Part shown: positions 31,993 to 41,526 of the stretch, one piece after another
Layout of the letters: each line of letters begins with the position of its first letter
Position numbering within the stretch: position 1 is the stretch's first letter
Assembly (NCBI RefSeq): GCF_021372645.1
Contig: NZ_JAJFUC010000058.1
Span: 1 to 44,169 of the forward strand
Length of the DNA: 44,169 nucleotides
Origin: Clostridium sp.
GTDB lineage: Bacteria > Bacillota > Clostridia > Clostridiales > Clostridiaceae
Reading direction: 5' to 3'
The notes under the pieces: model-generated
The model's input: the letters and a program-made list of their open reading frames with translations, nothing else
Told to the model about the DNA's origin: nothing
Databases searched by the model: none
Made by a program: the position numbers and the translations under genes

Positions 31993-32982
31993 TTAATTTA
32001 TAATATATTTGTCTAATTCTTCTTGAGTCATAGCATTAACATCTTTAGTCATATTAAATTCAGTTGAAACTTGACCAAATTTAACCTGAACTAATTCCTC
32101 ATCTTTTCCTTTACTATATCTAACCGCTAGTCTACATGCAAAAATCAAATCGTCATCTGTAGGACTATCTCCTTCTGGGATTATGACCATTGCCCCATTA
32201 AACTTAGATGTTATAAACATCATATCTTTATTATTTAATAATTGTTTTATTTTTTCTCCTTCTTCTCCAGTCCTCGATACTATTACCTTAGTATTATTTT
32301 CACTTACAAAATGTCTTCCGTACTTTAGTAAGTGTATATCCTTTTCTGTAACATCTTCTTTTCGTTCTAAAGTTTCTTTTAATCTTATAGAATAATTAGG
32401 TTCTGTTAATTTACATCCACCTGCTGGAGATGGGTAATCCTTTATACCCCACTTCTCAGCTAATGCCATTTGAGGCTTTCTATTTCTACCTGAGATATTC
32501 AATAACTTTTCTCTATCTACTAGCCCATCAATCTCCATTTGTGTTTCTTTTAAATTTTTTGCACATAATGGTCTTAAAATCTTATCACTAAATCCAGATT
32601 GTTTTTTTACTACGTCTAATGCAGTTCTATTTTGTGACATAGGTCTTTGATTTAAAACTTCACCTGTAATAATGAAATCTGCATTAAATTTTTCAATTAA
32701 TTCACCTGAATATCTCATCATCATAGAATGACAATCTATACATGGATTCATATTTTTTCCCCATCCATGTTTAGGATCTTTAACCATTTCAAAATGTTCT
32801 TTAGAAAAATCTATAACCTCTAATGGTATATCTATTTGTTTTGTCATTCTCTTTGCATTATTTTCATCGAAAAAATAAGATCTAAAACAAACTCCTATTA
32901 CCTCTATGCCTTGTTCTTTAATTAACTTAGCCGCTAAAATGCTATCTAATCCACCTGAAATCATAGCTAATGCTCTTGTCAT
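31993..32982 (-). CDS. PP-loop ATPase of the MnmA-like (tRNA thiolase-like) class with C-terminal extension
   Basis: The 329-residue protein opens with ALAMISGGLDSILAAKL, a PP-loop (SGGxDS) that activates a substrate by adenylation. Two cysteine sites, NPCIDCH (about 80-86) and PSPAGGCKLT (about 190), are placed like the catalytic pair of the tRNA 2-thiouridylase MnmA, so a sulphur-transfer reaction on RNA is likely. The C-terminal 120 residues (from about LKYGRHFV) resemble the NFACT-R/DUF814 type seen in this COG. The substrate is not known. It lies 10 bp from spoIIR, so the two are probably co-transcribed. Confidence 0.75.
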   Translation of the reverse strand: MTRALAMISGGLDSILAAKLIKEQGIEVIGVCFRSYFFDENNAKRMTKQIDIPLEVIDFSKEHFEMVKDPKHGWGKNMNPCIDCHSMMMRYSGELIEKFNADFIITGEVLNQRPMSQNRTALDVVKKQSGFSDKILRPLCAKNLKETQMEIDGLVDREKLLNISGRNRKPQMALAEKWGIKDYPSPAGGCKLTEPNYSIRLKETLERKEDVTEKDIHLLKYGRHFVSENNTKVIVSRTGEEGEKIKQLLNNKDMMFITSKFNGAMVIIPEGDSPTDDDLIFACRLAVRYSKGKDEELVQVKFGQVSTEFNMTKDVNAMTQEELDKYIIN

Positions 32983-32992
32983 CTTTATCCTC

Positions 32993-33805
32993 CTAATTAA
33001 ATAAGTCCTTAAATATTTCTACTATTTTAAATTTTATTTGTATATCATCTTTATTTTCTGCTTTACTATTTTTTTGCTTGTCTAATTGATCTTTGATATT
33101 GCTTTTTTTATCTGACTCTTCTTTATTATTATTTTGTTTATCTAATTCCTCTGATTTATCCTTATCAGAATTTAAATCCAAACTGTCCTTTTTTGAATTT
33201 AGTCTACTTTCTGTTTTATCATACTCTACTTCTGCCTTAGTTTCATCTACAAAACATAATGGTGGAAACATTACACACCACCAATTCTTCCCTTGTCCTG
33301 AACCTATTATTATTCTAAATGCCTCATAATTCCCTTGAGGTAAAGTTATTTTTCCATAAGATTTCTCTGGGAAGTTTTCTCTAGATAATTCAACTTTTAT
33401 ACTATATTTGTAATTATTATCCTTAATTACTTCTTCTGCCAGTTTTTTAACTTCTTCCATTCTATCTTTTAAGATTTGTCTAGATTCATCCAATGACTTC
33501 GAATCATTTAAATAAGGATATAAATAATCTATAACTTTATTTTTAACCTTTAACTTTAAATTTTGATCTTCTTCACTATCACTGTTAGCAATAATATGAA
33601 ATCTTATTAATAAATCTTTTGCCTCATCATAATTAAGAGTTCTAATTTCATCCCCATCTTGAGTATTTTTTTCTAATTCACATAAATTGCCTCCAAGGTT
33701 TTTACTAACACTCTCTTGGATGCTTGTACATCCTTGAAATATATTTATACTGACACATATCAAAACTACAAGAATCATTCTTTCTACTTTTAACCATTTT
33801 TTCAT
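32993..33805 (-). CDS. spoIIR: Stage II sporulation protein R (pro-sigma-E activation signal)
   Basis: SpoIIR is secreted by the forespore and activates the SpoIIGA protease to cleave pro-sigma-E in the mother cell. The product has a signal sequence with a possible lipobox (FQGCTS), and the family core LIRFHIIANSDSEEDQNLKLKVK (about 67-89) and YGKITLPQGNYEAFRIIIGSGQGKNWWCVMFPPLCFVD. After the core a Lys/Asp/Ser-rich tail of about 60 residues (repeats of KDQLDKQ-like sequence) extends the protein beyond the usual size. ATG 33805 is placed 6 nt after GGGGGGC. It lies between ispE and the PP-loop gene. Confidence 0.92.
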   Translation of the reverse strand: MKKWLKVERMILVVLICVSINIFQGCTSIQESVSKNLGGNLCELEKNTQDGDEIRTLNYDEAKDLLIRFHIIANSDSEEDQNLKLKVKNKVIDYLYPYLNDSKSLDESRQILKDRMEEVKKLAEEVIKDNNYKYSIKVELSRENFPEKSYGKITLPQGNYEAFRIIIGSGQGKNWWCVMFPPLCFVDETKAEVEYDKTESRLNSKKDSLDLNSDKDKSEELDKQNNNKEESDKKSNIKDQLDKQKNSKAENKDDIQIKFKIVEIFKDLFN

Positions 33806-33868
33806 AAACAAGCCCCCCTGTAGTTAAAGTTATTACCACTTGGAGGCTTTTTATACATTTGCTTAAAA

Positions 33869-34717
33869 TTAAATTGTTCGTGTTATAAATACATCTTTAT
33901 ATTTTTTCTTCATATTATCATAACACATTTGTGCTTTTAACATATCATCAAAGAAAGCAAAAACAGTTGGTCCACTACCGCTCATCATAGTACCAATAGC
34001 ATCATTTAATTTAACTTCTTCTTTAATACTTGTAATAACCCTATGTTTTTTTAAAGTTACATTTTCTAATAAATTCTTCATATTATTTGCTACAAAGTAA
34101 ATATCATCATTTTCCATACCTTTTATTAATTCCTCTATTCTTGGATGAAAAATCACTTTTGATAAATCAAAATTCTTATAAACCTCTTTAGTTGATACAC
34201 CAAAAGGTGGTTTTATTAAAACTAAAATTTTATCTTTAAATTGTTTTAATTGAGTAATCTTTTCTCCAACACCTTCACACAACGCAGTCCCACCATTGAT
34301 GCAATATGGGACATCTGCTCCTAACTTTAATCCTAAGGCTTTTAGTTCTTCATCATCTGCATTTATATTAAATATTTTGTTCATAAGTTTCAAAACACCA
34401 GCTGCATCAGTACTACCACCAGCCAATCCAGCAGAAACAGGTATATTTTTAATTAAATTAATATCAACTCCATCATTAATGGAATAATTTTCCATAAATA
34501 ACTTTGCTGCTTTGTATGCTAAATTTTTTTCATCTGTAGGAACATAGTGTTTATTGCATTTTAACTTTATGCCAGAATTGGTTTTCTCCATTTCAATTGT
34601 GTCATATAAATCTATAGTCTGCATTATCATTCTTAATAAATGATATCCATCTTCTCTTTTTCCCACAACATCTAAGGCAATATTTATTTTTGCATAAGCC
34701 TTAATCTTCATTTTCAT
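33869..34717 (-). CDS. ispE: 4-diphosphocytidyl-2-C-methyl-D-erythritol kinase
   Basis: IspE phosphorylates CDP-methylerythritol in the MEP isoprenoid pathway. The 282-residue GHMP-family kinase has KAYAKINIALDVVGKREDGYHLL at the start, the ATP-binding PVSAGLAGGSTDAAGVL (about 88-104) and the C-terminal MMSGSGPTVFAFF. A GAAGGGA precedes the ATG. It lies 63 bp upstream of spoIIR on the same strand. Confidence 0.95.
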   Translation of the reverse strand: MKMKIKAYAKINIALDVVGKREDGYHLLRMIMQTIDLYDTIEMEKTNSGIKLKCNKHYVPTDEKNLAYKAAKLFMENYSINDGVDINLIKNIPVSAGLAGGSTDAAGVLKLMNKIFNINADDEELKALGLKLGADVPYCINGGTALCEGVGEKITQLKQFKDKILVLIKPPFGVSTKEVYKNFDLSKVIFHPRIEELIKGMENDDIYFVANNMKNLLENVTLKKHRVITSIKEEVKLNDAIGTMMSGSGPTVFAFFDDMLKAQMCYDNMKKKYKDVFITRTI

Positions 34718-34877
34718 ATATCCCTTCTTTGCATTTTAACAATATTTTATCATAGTTAAAAATTCTTGTCTAATTAAGTTAGGTTTCTACGAAAATATAT
34801 CTGTTGTTTTCAATGTTATACATATTATTAAATTCACTAATAACTAATTTGATATTATCAAAAATTATATGTTATTA

Positions 34878-37508
34878 CTATATTGTTTTATATTTTGTAT
34901 TTAAAACCCCCATTTGATTTATTGGTTCTTCTTTTATAAATTCTAAAAGCAAATCCAATTTTTCATAAAACACTATAATTATATCATCTTTATTACTTAT
35001 ATTTATAGCATATTTCAATGCTTCTACCTCATCTAGGCATACCTTTACATTTGCATTTTTATTAGTTTTTAATATAGCATTTTCTAATAATTCTGCAATT
35101 TCTCCAATCTTCCTACCACGTCTGTCTTTGTCTTCCTTTATTACTATTTTATCTAAATTATTAGCACATATTTCGCCAATTGCATATCCCACATCATTTT
35201 TTCTATCTCCAGGTATGCCAATTACTCCAATCAAACTATTTTTTTCCTTTATTTTTTTCAATGAAGATATTACTGCTTTATACCCTTCAATATTATGGGC
35301 ATAATCTAAAATAATTTTTCTATCACAATAATTGTACATATTAAATCTTCCATTATTATATTCATTATTTAATTTAAAATCCATAAAACCTTTTGAAATC
35401 ATGCAATAATCAACTCTTAATCCTATTAATCCTCCACATGCTGCCATTGCATTTTCAATATTGTATTCTAATTTCCCATCGTATGATATAGGTAAATCTT
35501 TAGTTGAAATAATTTCATATTTTTTATTGTTATTAATTACACATATGATATTGTTCTCAATAAATATTGCTATTTTACCATTAGCTATATTTTCTTGTAT
35601 TAATGGATTTTCTTTAGATTTTGAAAAATAAATCTTTTCAGCTTGAAATCTATTAATTATAGTTTTACTATATTTATCATCAGCATTTATAATTACGAAT
35701 CCATTTTCCCTTACAGCTTCTCCAACTAATGCCTTTGTAAAACTTAACTCTTCAATAGAATTAATTCCATCTAACCCTAAATGATCATTAGTTATATTGG
35801 TTATAATTGCTACATCTGCAAAATCATATGCTAGACCTTTTTTTATTAGTCCTCCTCTAGCAGTTTCTAATACAGCCACATCTACATCTTTATTCATTAA
35901 TATTGTCTTTGCGCTATCAAACCCTGAGTCATCACCTTTATGTATACACTTATCATTTAAGTATATACCATCAGTGCATGTCATACCTACATTGTTTCCC
36001 ATTTTTTTTAGTACATGACTTATTAACCTTGTCGTAGTAGTTTTTCCATTCGTTCCAGTAATAGATACTACAGGTATATTTTTAGGCTTTTCATCATAAA
36101 GCATTTCAAGTATTGCTTTTCCCACATTCCGCTTTTTACCTTTGGAAGGATAATGATGCATTCTTATTCCAGGCGCTGCATTTATTTCCATAATAATGCC
36201 GTTACTTTCTTTAATAGGAATACTTATATCTTCTGTACAAATATCTATTCCACATATATCTAATCCTAAAGTTTTAGCTGCATTTATACAACACTCTATA
36301 TTTTCTTCACAAATTTCTTCCGTACAATCTATTGCCATTCCACCAGTTGAGAGATTTGCATTTTCTCTTAATAATATTCTTTCTCCCTTTTGGGGTATAT
36401 AATCCAATTTAAATTTTCCCTTTAAAAGACATGAAGTTAGTTCTGAGTCAATTTTTATTTTTGTTAATGCCTTTTCATGATCCTCTCCCCTTAATGGATC
36501 CTCATTAATAATATCAATTAATTTTTTTAAATTATCTATTCCATTTCCAACAATAAAAGGTGCAACTCTTAAAGATGTTGCTACTACTTTATAATTTACT
36601 ACACAAACTCGATAATCTTTTCCTTCATAATACTTTTCAATAATAATATCCTTTTGATTTTTTCGTAAATTAATATACGATTCAACTAATTGTTTTTGAT
36701 TTTTTATATTAAGTATTACACCCTGCCCCTTATTTCCATATTGAGGCTTTAAAACTACTGGATACCTTATTCTTTCCGCTTCCTGCAATAATCCAATTAT
36801 GTTACATACCTTATCTCCTTCTGCTACAGGAATATTCTGATTTTGAAGTAACTGTTTTGTTAAAAGCTTATCGCAAGAAATATCAACACCTACACATCTA
36901 GTTTTATTTCCTATAGAAGCTTCTATAACTCTACTCATTTTCCCATATCCTATTTGATATATATTGCTATCTCCAAGTTGCATAACTGGGAGATTATATT
37001 CTTTTGCTGCATCACAAATTGCTTTTGTAGTACAACCCATTTGTTCATTTTGTAACACATTTTTTATTATATCTATTCTTCCCTTAAAATTTATAGGAAG
37101 TTGTTTAATTAAAGAATTTATTAAATCAATAGCTACATTAGCTACCTCAATTACGGTATTTTTATATTCATATTGAACGATAATATAGTATTTATCGCCC
37201 ATAACTTCCCTTGATTTTCCATATGAAATATCTATACCAAAATTATTTTGTATTGCTATAATTATATGTTCACAAATATGAGCTAAATAAGTTCCTTCTT
37301 GCAGTCTTTTAACAAAGCCTCCTTCTTCATCAATTCCACATCTATGTTTTTTTAATTCAGGTATCATCTTAACAAGATTAAAATTAAAATTAGGTATTTC
37401 TTTACTAGGTATCTCAGAATATCCTTCTAAATCAACATCAATTCTTATGCACTTTTTATGAGAATAAATATTTTGTCCTTCATATATTCTCTTTTGTATT
37501 ATCTTCAT
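34878..37508 (-). CDS. cphA: Cyanophycin synthetase
   Basis: CphA polymerises Asp and Arg into cyanophycin (multi-L-arginyl-poly-L-aspartate), a nitrogen store. The 876-residue protein has an N-terminal CphA domain, an ATP-grasp domain (about 210-460, with VVLKPQYGNKGQGVIL and MEINAAPGIRMHHYPS) and a Mur-ligase-like domain from about 480 (VSITGTNGKTTTTRLI; ITNDHLG; DYAHN). All key loops are present. ATG 37508 has GGAGG about 10 nt upstream and overlaps the end of cphB by 29 bp. A 160-bp gap without a gene separates it from ispE downstream. Confidence 0.95.
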   Translation of the reverse strand: MKIIQKRIYEGQNIYSHKKCIRIDVDLEGYSEIPSKEIPNFNFNLVKMIPELKKHRCGIDEEGGFVKRLQEGTYLAHICEHIIIAIQNNFGIDISYGKSREVMGDKYYIIVQYEYKNTVIEVANVAIDLINSLIKQLPINFKGRIDIIKNVLQNEQMGCTTKAICDAAKEYNLPVMQLGDSNIYQIGYGKMSRVIEASIGNKTRCVGVDISCDKLLTKQLLQNQNIPVAEGDKVCNIIGLLQEAERIRYPVVLKPQYGNKGQGVILNIKNQKQLVESYINLRKNQKDIIIEKYYEGKDYRVCVVNYKVVATSLRVAPFIVGNGIDNLKKLIDIINEDPLRGEDHEKALTKIKIDSELTSCLLKGKFKLDYIPQKGERILLRENANLSTGGMAIDCTEEICEENIECCINAAKTLGLDICGIDICTEDISIPIKESNGIIMEINAAPGIRMHHYPSKGKKRNVGKAILEMLYDEKPKNIPVVSITGTNGKTTTTRLISHVLKKMGNNVGMTCTDGIYLNDKCIHKGDDSGFDSAKTILMNKDVDVAVLETARGGLIKKGLAYDFADVAIITNITNDHLGLDGINSIEELSFTKALVGEAVRENGFVIINADDKYSKTIINRFQAEKIYFSKSKENPLIQENIANGKIAIFIENNIICVINNNKKYEIISTKDLPISYDGKLEYNIENAMAACGGLIGLRVDYCMISKGFMDFKLNNEYNNGRFNMYNYCDRKIILDYAHNIEGYKAVISSLKKIKEKNSLIGVIGIPGDRKNDVGYAIGEICANNLDKIVIKEDKDRRGRKIGEIAELLENAILKTNKNANVKVCLDEVEALKYAINISNKDDIIIVFYEKLDLLLEFIKEEPINQMGVLNTKYKTI

Positions 37509-38325
37509 GACTAAATTTTTCCTCCTCAAAAGGTAACTTTTTTATAATATTAAATTTATTTCCACCTGTTAATATATGCAATTTTACATTGTGCATACTT
37601 AAAATCTCATCTGAACGTAATTCTGAAACATTAGTATATGTAATCGCGCTGCCATCGATAAAATACACCGCACCTTCTCCTATGACTTCTATTACACCAG
37701 ATTTATTAACTACTATTCCAGTATTTTCATCTATTCCTATTCCTAAAATTTCTGGATTTTGTGCAATTCCTGTTAATAATCTTCCAATCCTTCCTCTTTG
37801 AGCAAAATGTTGATCAATTATAACATCTTTAATTAATCCTAATCCTGGGGACATTTTTAATGTACATTTTCTTGGTGAATCTTCATCTTTACCTTCAACT
37901 ATCATTGTATCACTCATGACAGATGCTCCAGCAGAAGTTCCCACAATAAATGTGCCTCTATGACATGCTTCTTTTAAGGCATCATAAATTTGAGTTCCAC
38001 CAATTAGACTTGTTATTCTTAATTGATCTCCACCCGTGAAAAATATTAGTGATGCTTCTTTTATTAGTTCTACATTTGATTCTCCAAATGCATCAATTCG
38101 CTCGCTAATATCTAATACTTTTATATTCTTGACCTTAAGTTCTCCAAAAACTTTTTTGTACTTAGTTGCTGCTTCTTTTGGATATTCAGTCGCGATAGTT
38201 GCAATTAATAATATATCTTCATTTTTATCAATTGAATTACATACTCTATTTAAAATTTCTTTTTTGCCTTCTTTGTCTTCAGCTCCTCCAATTATTATTA
38301 AATTACCACTTAAAATATCTTTCAA
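37480..38325 (-). CDS. cphB: Cyanophycinase
   Basis: The 281-residue serine peptidase of family S51 cleaves cyanophycin to beta-Asp-Arg dipeptides. The nucleophile elbow GTSAGASVMSD (about 129-139), the FFTGGDQLR block and the IIDQHFAQRGRIGRL block with the catalytic His are present. Pairing with cphA in one operon, with overlapping ends, gives cells both synthesis and mobilisation. The ribosome binding site GAGGTGAG precedes ATG. Confidence 0.95.
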   Translation of the reverse strand: MKDILSGNLIIIGGAEDKEGKKEILNRVCNSIDKNEDILLIATIATEYPKEAATKYKKVFGELKVKNIKVLDISERIDAFGESNVELIKEASLIFFTGGDQLRITSLIGGTQIYDALKEACHRGTFIVGTSAGASVMSDTMIVEGKDEDSPRKCTLKMSPGLGLIKDVIIDQHFAQRGRIGRLLTGIAQNPEILGIGIDENTGIVVNKSGVIEVIGEGAVYFIDGSAITYTNVSELRSDEILSMHNVKLHILTGGNKFNIIKKLPFEEEKFSHEDNTKENI

Positions 38326-38743
38326 ATATTCTCACCTCATATCATGCATTAAATATTCTTTCCACGAAATTAGATAATTATTCAAAGAATTACTACAAAA
38401 AAAGAACCAATTTAAATCGATTCTCCATTCTTATATAAGTTGCGTTAAAGATTTTACAGTGCATACTTAAGTGTTAGTTCTGTGCCATTAACTGTAATAT
38501 AAGTTCATTATCTCAACTTAATATATATATTATTTTTTCAAGCTATACATATGTATTTATTCACCTTTTTATTCCCACATAATACTTATGCCACCATTTG
38601 CAATATGGTTTTACTTAGAAATTATTGCAAACCAATTTTTCATTATTTACCATAAAGAAACTTATCAATTGAATTTTATAGAAATTCATTGTATATATTC
38701 TATTTTAATAAAGCCTATTGCAAATTAATGCGTAATTAAAGAT
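38326..38743. other. Intergenic region upstream of cphB
   Basis: About 415 bp of AT-rich DNA hold no gene I can support. No clear promoter for cphB is picked out. The sipL-like gene's terminator closes the right side. Confidence 0.5.
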
Positions 38744-38790
38744 AAAAAAATAGATGCCTCAAAATAATTTCAAATTATTTTGAGGCATCT
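38744..38790 (-). terminator. Terminator of the sipL-like gene
   Basis: A 19-bp perfect inverted repeat (38752-38770 with 38772-38790) is followed on the minus strand by seven T (38744-38750). The 5S rRNA terminator at the window end resembles it (GATGTCTCAAAATGAT core). Confidence 0.92.
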
Positions 38791-38817
38791 TCTTAAATTT
38801 AAACTTTCTAAACTTTC

Positions 38818-40380
38818 TTAAAAAATTGCTCTTCCTGGAATTATTAATTTTTGTCCTTGTTCAATATGTTCTGAATCTTCAACCTTATTTATTTTCATTA
38901 AATCATAAACTGTTGTATTATACTTTTTAGCTAAATCCCATAAAGTATCCCCGTCTCCTACAACATAAATAGTTATGCTTGCTTTTTTTTCTGGCATATC
39001 GCCTTCTTCTTCAACTATATCTGAAACAAATTCTTTATTCATTTCATATAGAATCTTTCCTGATAAAATTATAGTAGCTTTAATTGCTATACTATTTCCT
39101 TCTATTGATGCATCTATACTTTCTAAATTTCCTTTTACTATAGATTTCATATCTTCATTAGCACCAAAAATATCAATTAAAGCTGAAAATGGTATTTCAG
39201 CTTTAACATTTGCTAAATACTTTTCTTCATCATTTGTTTTATATAACACATCTGCTTTAATAATTCCCTCTATAGCAACTCTATCTTTCATAACATGCTT
39301 GTCAGTTAATATTATTGCTGCATTAGCAGATATAATATGTTCAGGTTTCAAGTCCCTATCATTTAATTGGATATTATACTTAACAATTGATTCAGAACTA
39401 TTTGTTCCATGAAGAATGCCAACTTCATGCTCATCTTTTTTGAGCCCAATTAAGCATTTAGTAGAATATGCATCTTTAATCGTATCTATATTTTCTTTTG
39501 AAAATACTTTAACATTTGCTTTAACTATAAATTCGTCATTTATAATTCTTACTTCTCCTAAATCATCTTCTTCTAACATTAAATCATTGTTTGATATTTC
39601 ATAACAAACTGTTGGGAGCATATCTGATGTAACGCCCTTAACTTCTTCTTCTTTTGATAAATAAATATCATCTTCTAAAGGAATTATATCTTTAGAATCA
39701 TCTCCCTTATATAAAATATTTAACTTGCAGTAACAACCAAGATAAATTTTATCTTCTGCAATTTTCACCTCTTTTTTGTGTAGTCGTAATGAACATTTCA
39801 ATATTTTATTTATTTGCGGTTTATCCATTCCAACTCTAATCATACATTTACCTATTAGTTCAACATCTTCATTTGCACTAATTTTATTTATGGTTTCTGC
39901 TGTCTTCAAGACTTCTACCTCATCGTTTCCTTCAATGTCTTTTACAAATTCAAACTCATTACTCTTATAAAGCTCCCAATCTACAGTAATTATACCCTGA
40001 ATGGATATTTTCCTTTCATTCATTATAGTAGCTTCAATATGTTCAACATTACATTGTGCCTCACAAATAACTTTATATTCTCCTTGATTTAAATCAATAT
40101 TATTTGTAAAGTTTTGATTGTAGTTAACTGAATTTACAACAAGACCATCTTCCCTAGCTAAATATATTACTGTGTATTCAACTTTTCCTTCTAATACTAT
40201 TTTATCACCAATTAGTTCTTTATTAATTATCATTGGTCTAGCTTCAACAGTTAATATTTCTTGTACATCAGGATGAGTATCAGGGATTAAATATTCTTCT
40301 TTTAATATTGTATTAGAATTATTTTCCCTAAGTAATTGTTCAAATTGTACATTTTCTTTTATAATATCAATATCTGCCAT
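38818..40380 (-). CDS. sipL: SipL-like spore coat/cortex protein (SPOCS/DUF3794 domains plus LysM)
   Basis: The 520-residue protein consists of an N-terminal region (ADIDIIKENVQFEQLL), three SPOCS/DUF3794-type beta repeats (about 30-130, 170-290 and 310-430; each with EYLIPDTHPD-, KCMIRVG-like blocks) and a C-terminal LysM (VVGDGDTLWDLAKKYNTT to QGQKLIIPG). This matches C. difficile SipL, which binds SpoIVA and is needed for coat assembly, in length and order. ATG 40380 follows GGAGGT; the longer frame start at 40413 does not. Confidence 0.85.
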   Translation of the reverse strand: MADIDIIKENVQFEQLLRENNSNTILKEEYLIPDTHPDVQEILTVEARPMIINKELIGDKIVLEGKVEYTVIYLAREDGLVVNSVNYNQNFTNNIDLNQGEYKVICEAQCNVEHIEATIMNERKISIQGIITVDWELYKSNEFEFVKDIEGNDEVEVLKTAETINKISANEDVELIGKCMIRVGMDKPQINKILKCSLRLHKKEVKIAEDKIYLGCYCKLNILYKGDDSKDIIPLEDDIYLSKEEEVKGVTSDMLPTVCYEISNNDLMLEEDDLGEVRIINDEFIVKANVKVFSKENIDTIKDAYSTKCLIGLKKDEHEVGILHGTNSSESIVKYNIQLNDRDLKPEHIISANAAIILTDKHVMKDRVAIEGIIKADVLYKTNDEEKYLANVKAEIPFSALIDIFGANEDMKSIVKGNLESIDASIEGNSIAIKATIILSGKILYEMNKEFVSDIVEEEGDMPEKKASITIYVVGDGDTLWDLAKKYNTTVYDLMKINKVEDSEHIEQGQKLIIPGRAIF

Positions 40381-40533
40381 ATTCCATACCTCCATAAAAT
40401 TCCTATTATTCATTTATATACTTATATATGGAATTTTATGATAGGGATATTTCTATTTTAATATTAATTTTCAGCAAAAATTCTATTAAATTCGCCTAAT
40501 AACTTTATTTTTTATTTTTTTTCATTTTTTTTA

Positions 40534-40562
40534 TTGACATATACTATTTTTTGTCGTAATAT
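40534..40562 (+). promoter_or_regulatory. Sigma-A promoter of a candidate small RNA
   Basis: Consensus TTGACA (40534-40539), a 17-nt spacer and TAATAT (40557-40562) are on the plus strand in the gap between the minus-strand sipL-like gene and veg. Confidence 0.75.
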
Positions 40563-40567
40563 AGTAA

Positions 40568-40657
40568 GTGGTTATTGACCATATAACCTCTCATAAATTC
40601 TCAATACCCTTTTATACCATAGTTGAAAGATGGAAACCCACCATCTTTCTTTTTTTA
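40568..40657 (+). ncRNA. Candidate small RNA, about 90 nt
   Basis: Starting about 6-7 nt after the -10 box, the RNA would have a 5' hairpin (GGTTAT 40570-40575 with ATAACC 40583-40588), a single-stranded pyrimidine-rich middle (about 40589-40624) and a terminator hairpin (GAAAGATGG 40625-40633 with CCATCTTTC 40641-40649) followed by seven T. No start codon with a ribosome binding site lies inside. It is antisense to neither neighbour. I do not recognise a named family. This is a prediction from structure and signals. Confidence 0.65.
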
Positions 40658-40854
40658 TTTATTATTTATAAATATGTAGATAATTCAATTCTTTTATCAT
40701 ATTTTGTACTACAATTATTAATATTCAATTACTGATAAAGTTCTTATAGACTTCTTAAAAATCTATTCTTCACATAAGTTCATTTAAATTTTTTTAATAT
40801 CCATTTAATAATTACATCATAACAATCATTAAATATATTATAATTTTCTAACAT

Positions 40855-40880
40855 CAAAAAAACTTCGATTAAATCGAAGT
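40855..40880 (-). terminator. Terminator of veg
   Basis: AACTTCGATT and AATCGAAGTT pair around one A (40861-40881), with five T on the minus-strand side (40856-40860). It overlaps the veg stop codon. Confidence 0.85.
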
Positions 40881-41123
40881 TTATATTATAGTTGGAAATA
40901 CCAATTGTACAGTCTTTGTTAATACATCTGAATAGCTATATGTCACAGTTCTTTGGGTGTCATTTTTTAATCTGATAACAAAAATACTTGAGTATACACT
41001 TTCAATGATACCATCATTAACTAAAATCTTTTTCCTTCCACCATTAGCTTTTAGAGTGACTTTTTGGCCTACATGTTTCTCTATATCATTTTTAATGGAA
41101 GCAATAGTTTTAACCTTTTCCAT
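40881..41123 (-). CDS. veg: Veg protein
   Basis: The 80-residue protein is the conserved Firmicutes Veg protein, linked in B. subtilis to biofilm formation and spore outgrowth. The family block (V)GQKVTLKANGGRKKILVNDGIIESVYSSIFV is clear, with a small beta-barrel pattern. ATG 41123 follows a GAGGGTG; the frame start at 41141 contains it. It lies between the sipL-like gene and the IS remnants. Confidence 0.93.
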   Translation of the reverse strand: MEKVKTIASIKNDIEKHVGQKVTLKANGGRKKILVNDGIIESVYSSIFVIRLKNDTQRTVTYSYSDVLTKTVQLVFPTII

Positions 41124-41141
41124 ATAAACACCCTCTTTCAA

Positions 41142-41526
41142 ACTAAATTATATCACAATTTTCTTTTATAGTCAAGCAAAACATTTATTTTATCATTTCT
41201 ATACCTATATTGTCAATGTAAATATTTTCTAAACATATATTTTTCTAAGGTATTTCATTTTATTATCTGCATTTTTTTAGTTTTTATTCAATTTCTCATT
41301 AATTTTAATATTTTATTGACTCCTCTAATAAAACTTGCATTCACTTAATAAAATGATACCTATAAAATAGACAGTAAAAAAAAACGGTTTAAATACTAGT
41401 ATCCTAAGACTTAATTCCGTACACACCTAATAATATATATTTGTGTAAAAATTTTACACTGGCAAAACCTATTTAAAATTTTTATTAAGACTTGAAATAA
41501 TTTTCTTTAAGAGCATGGTTAATACA
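41142..41526. other. AT-rich gap with a possible IS3-like end remnant
   Basis: At 41353-41373 TGATACCTATAAAATAGACAG resembles the terminal repeats of the IS3 element at 42328-43451 (CCTTT, then ATAGACA). This may be an old IS end. Nothing else definable is present. Confidence 0.35.
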
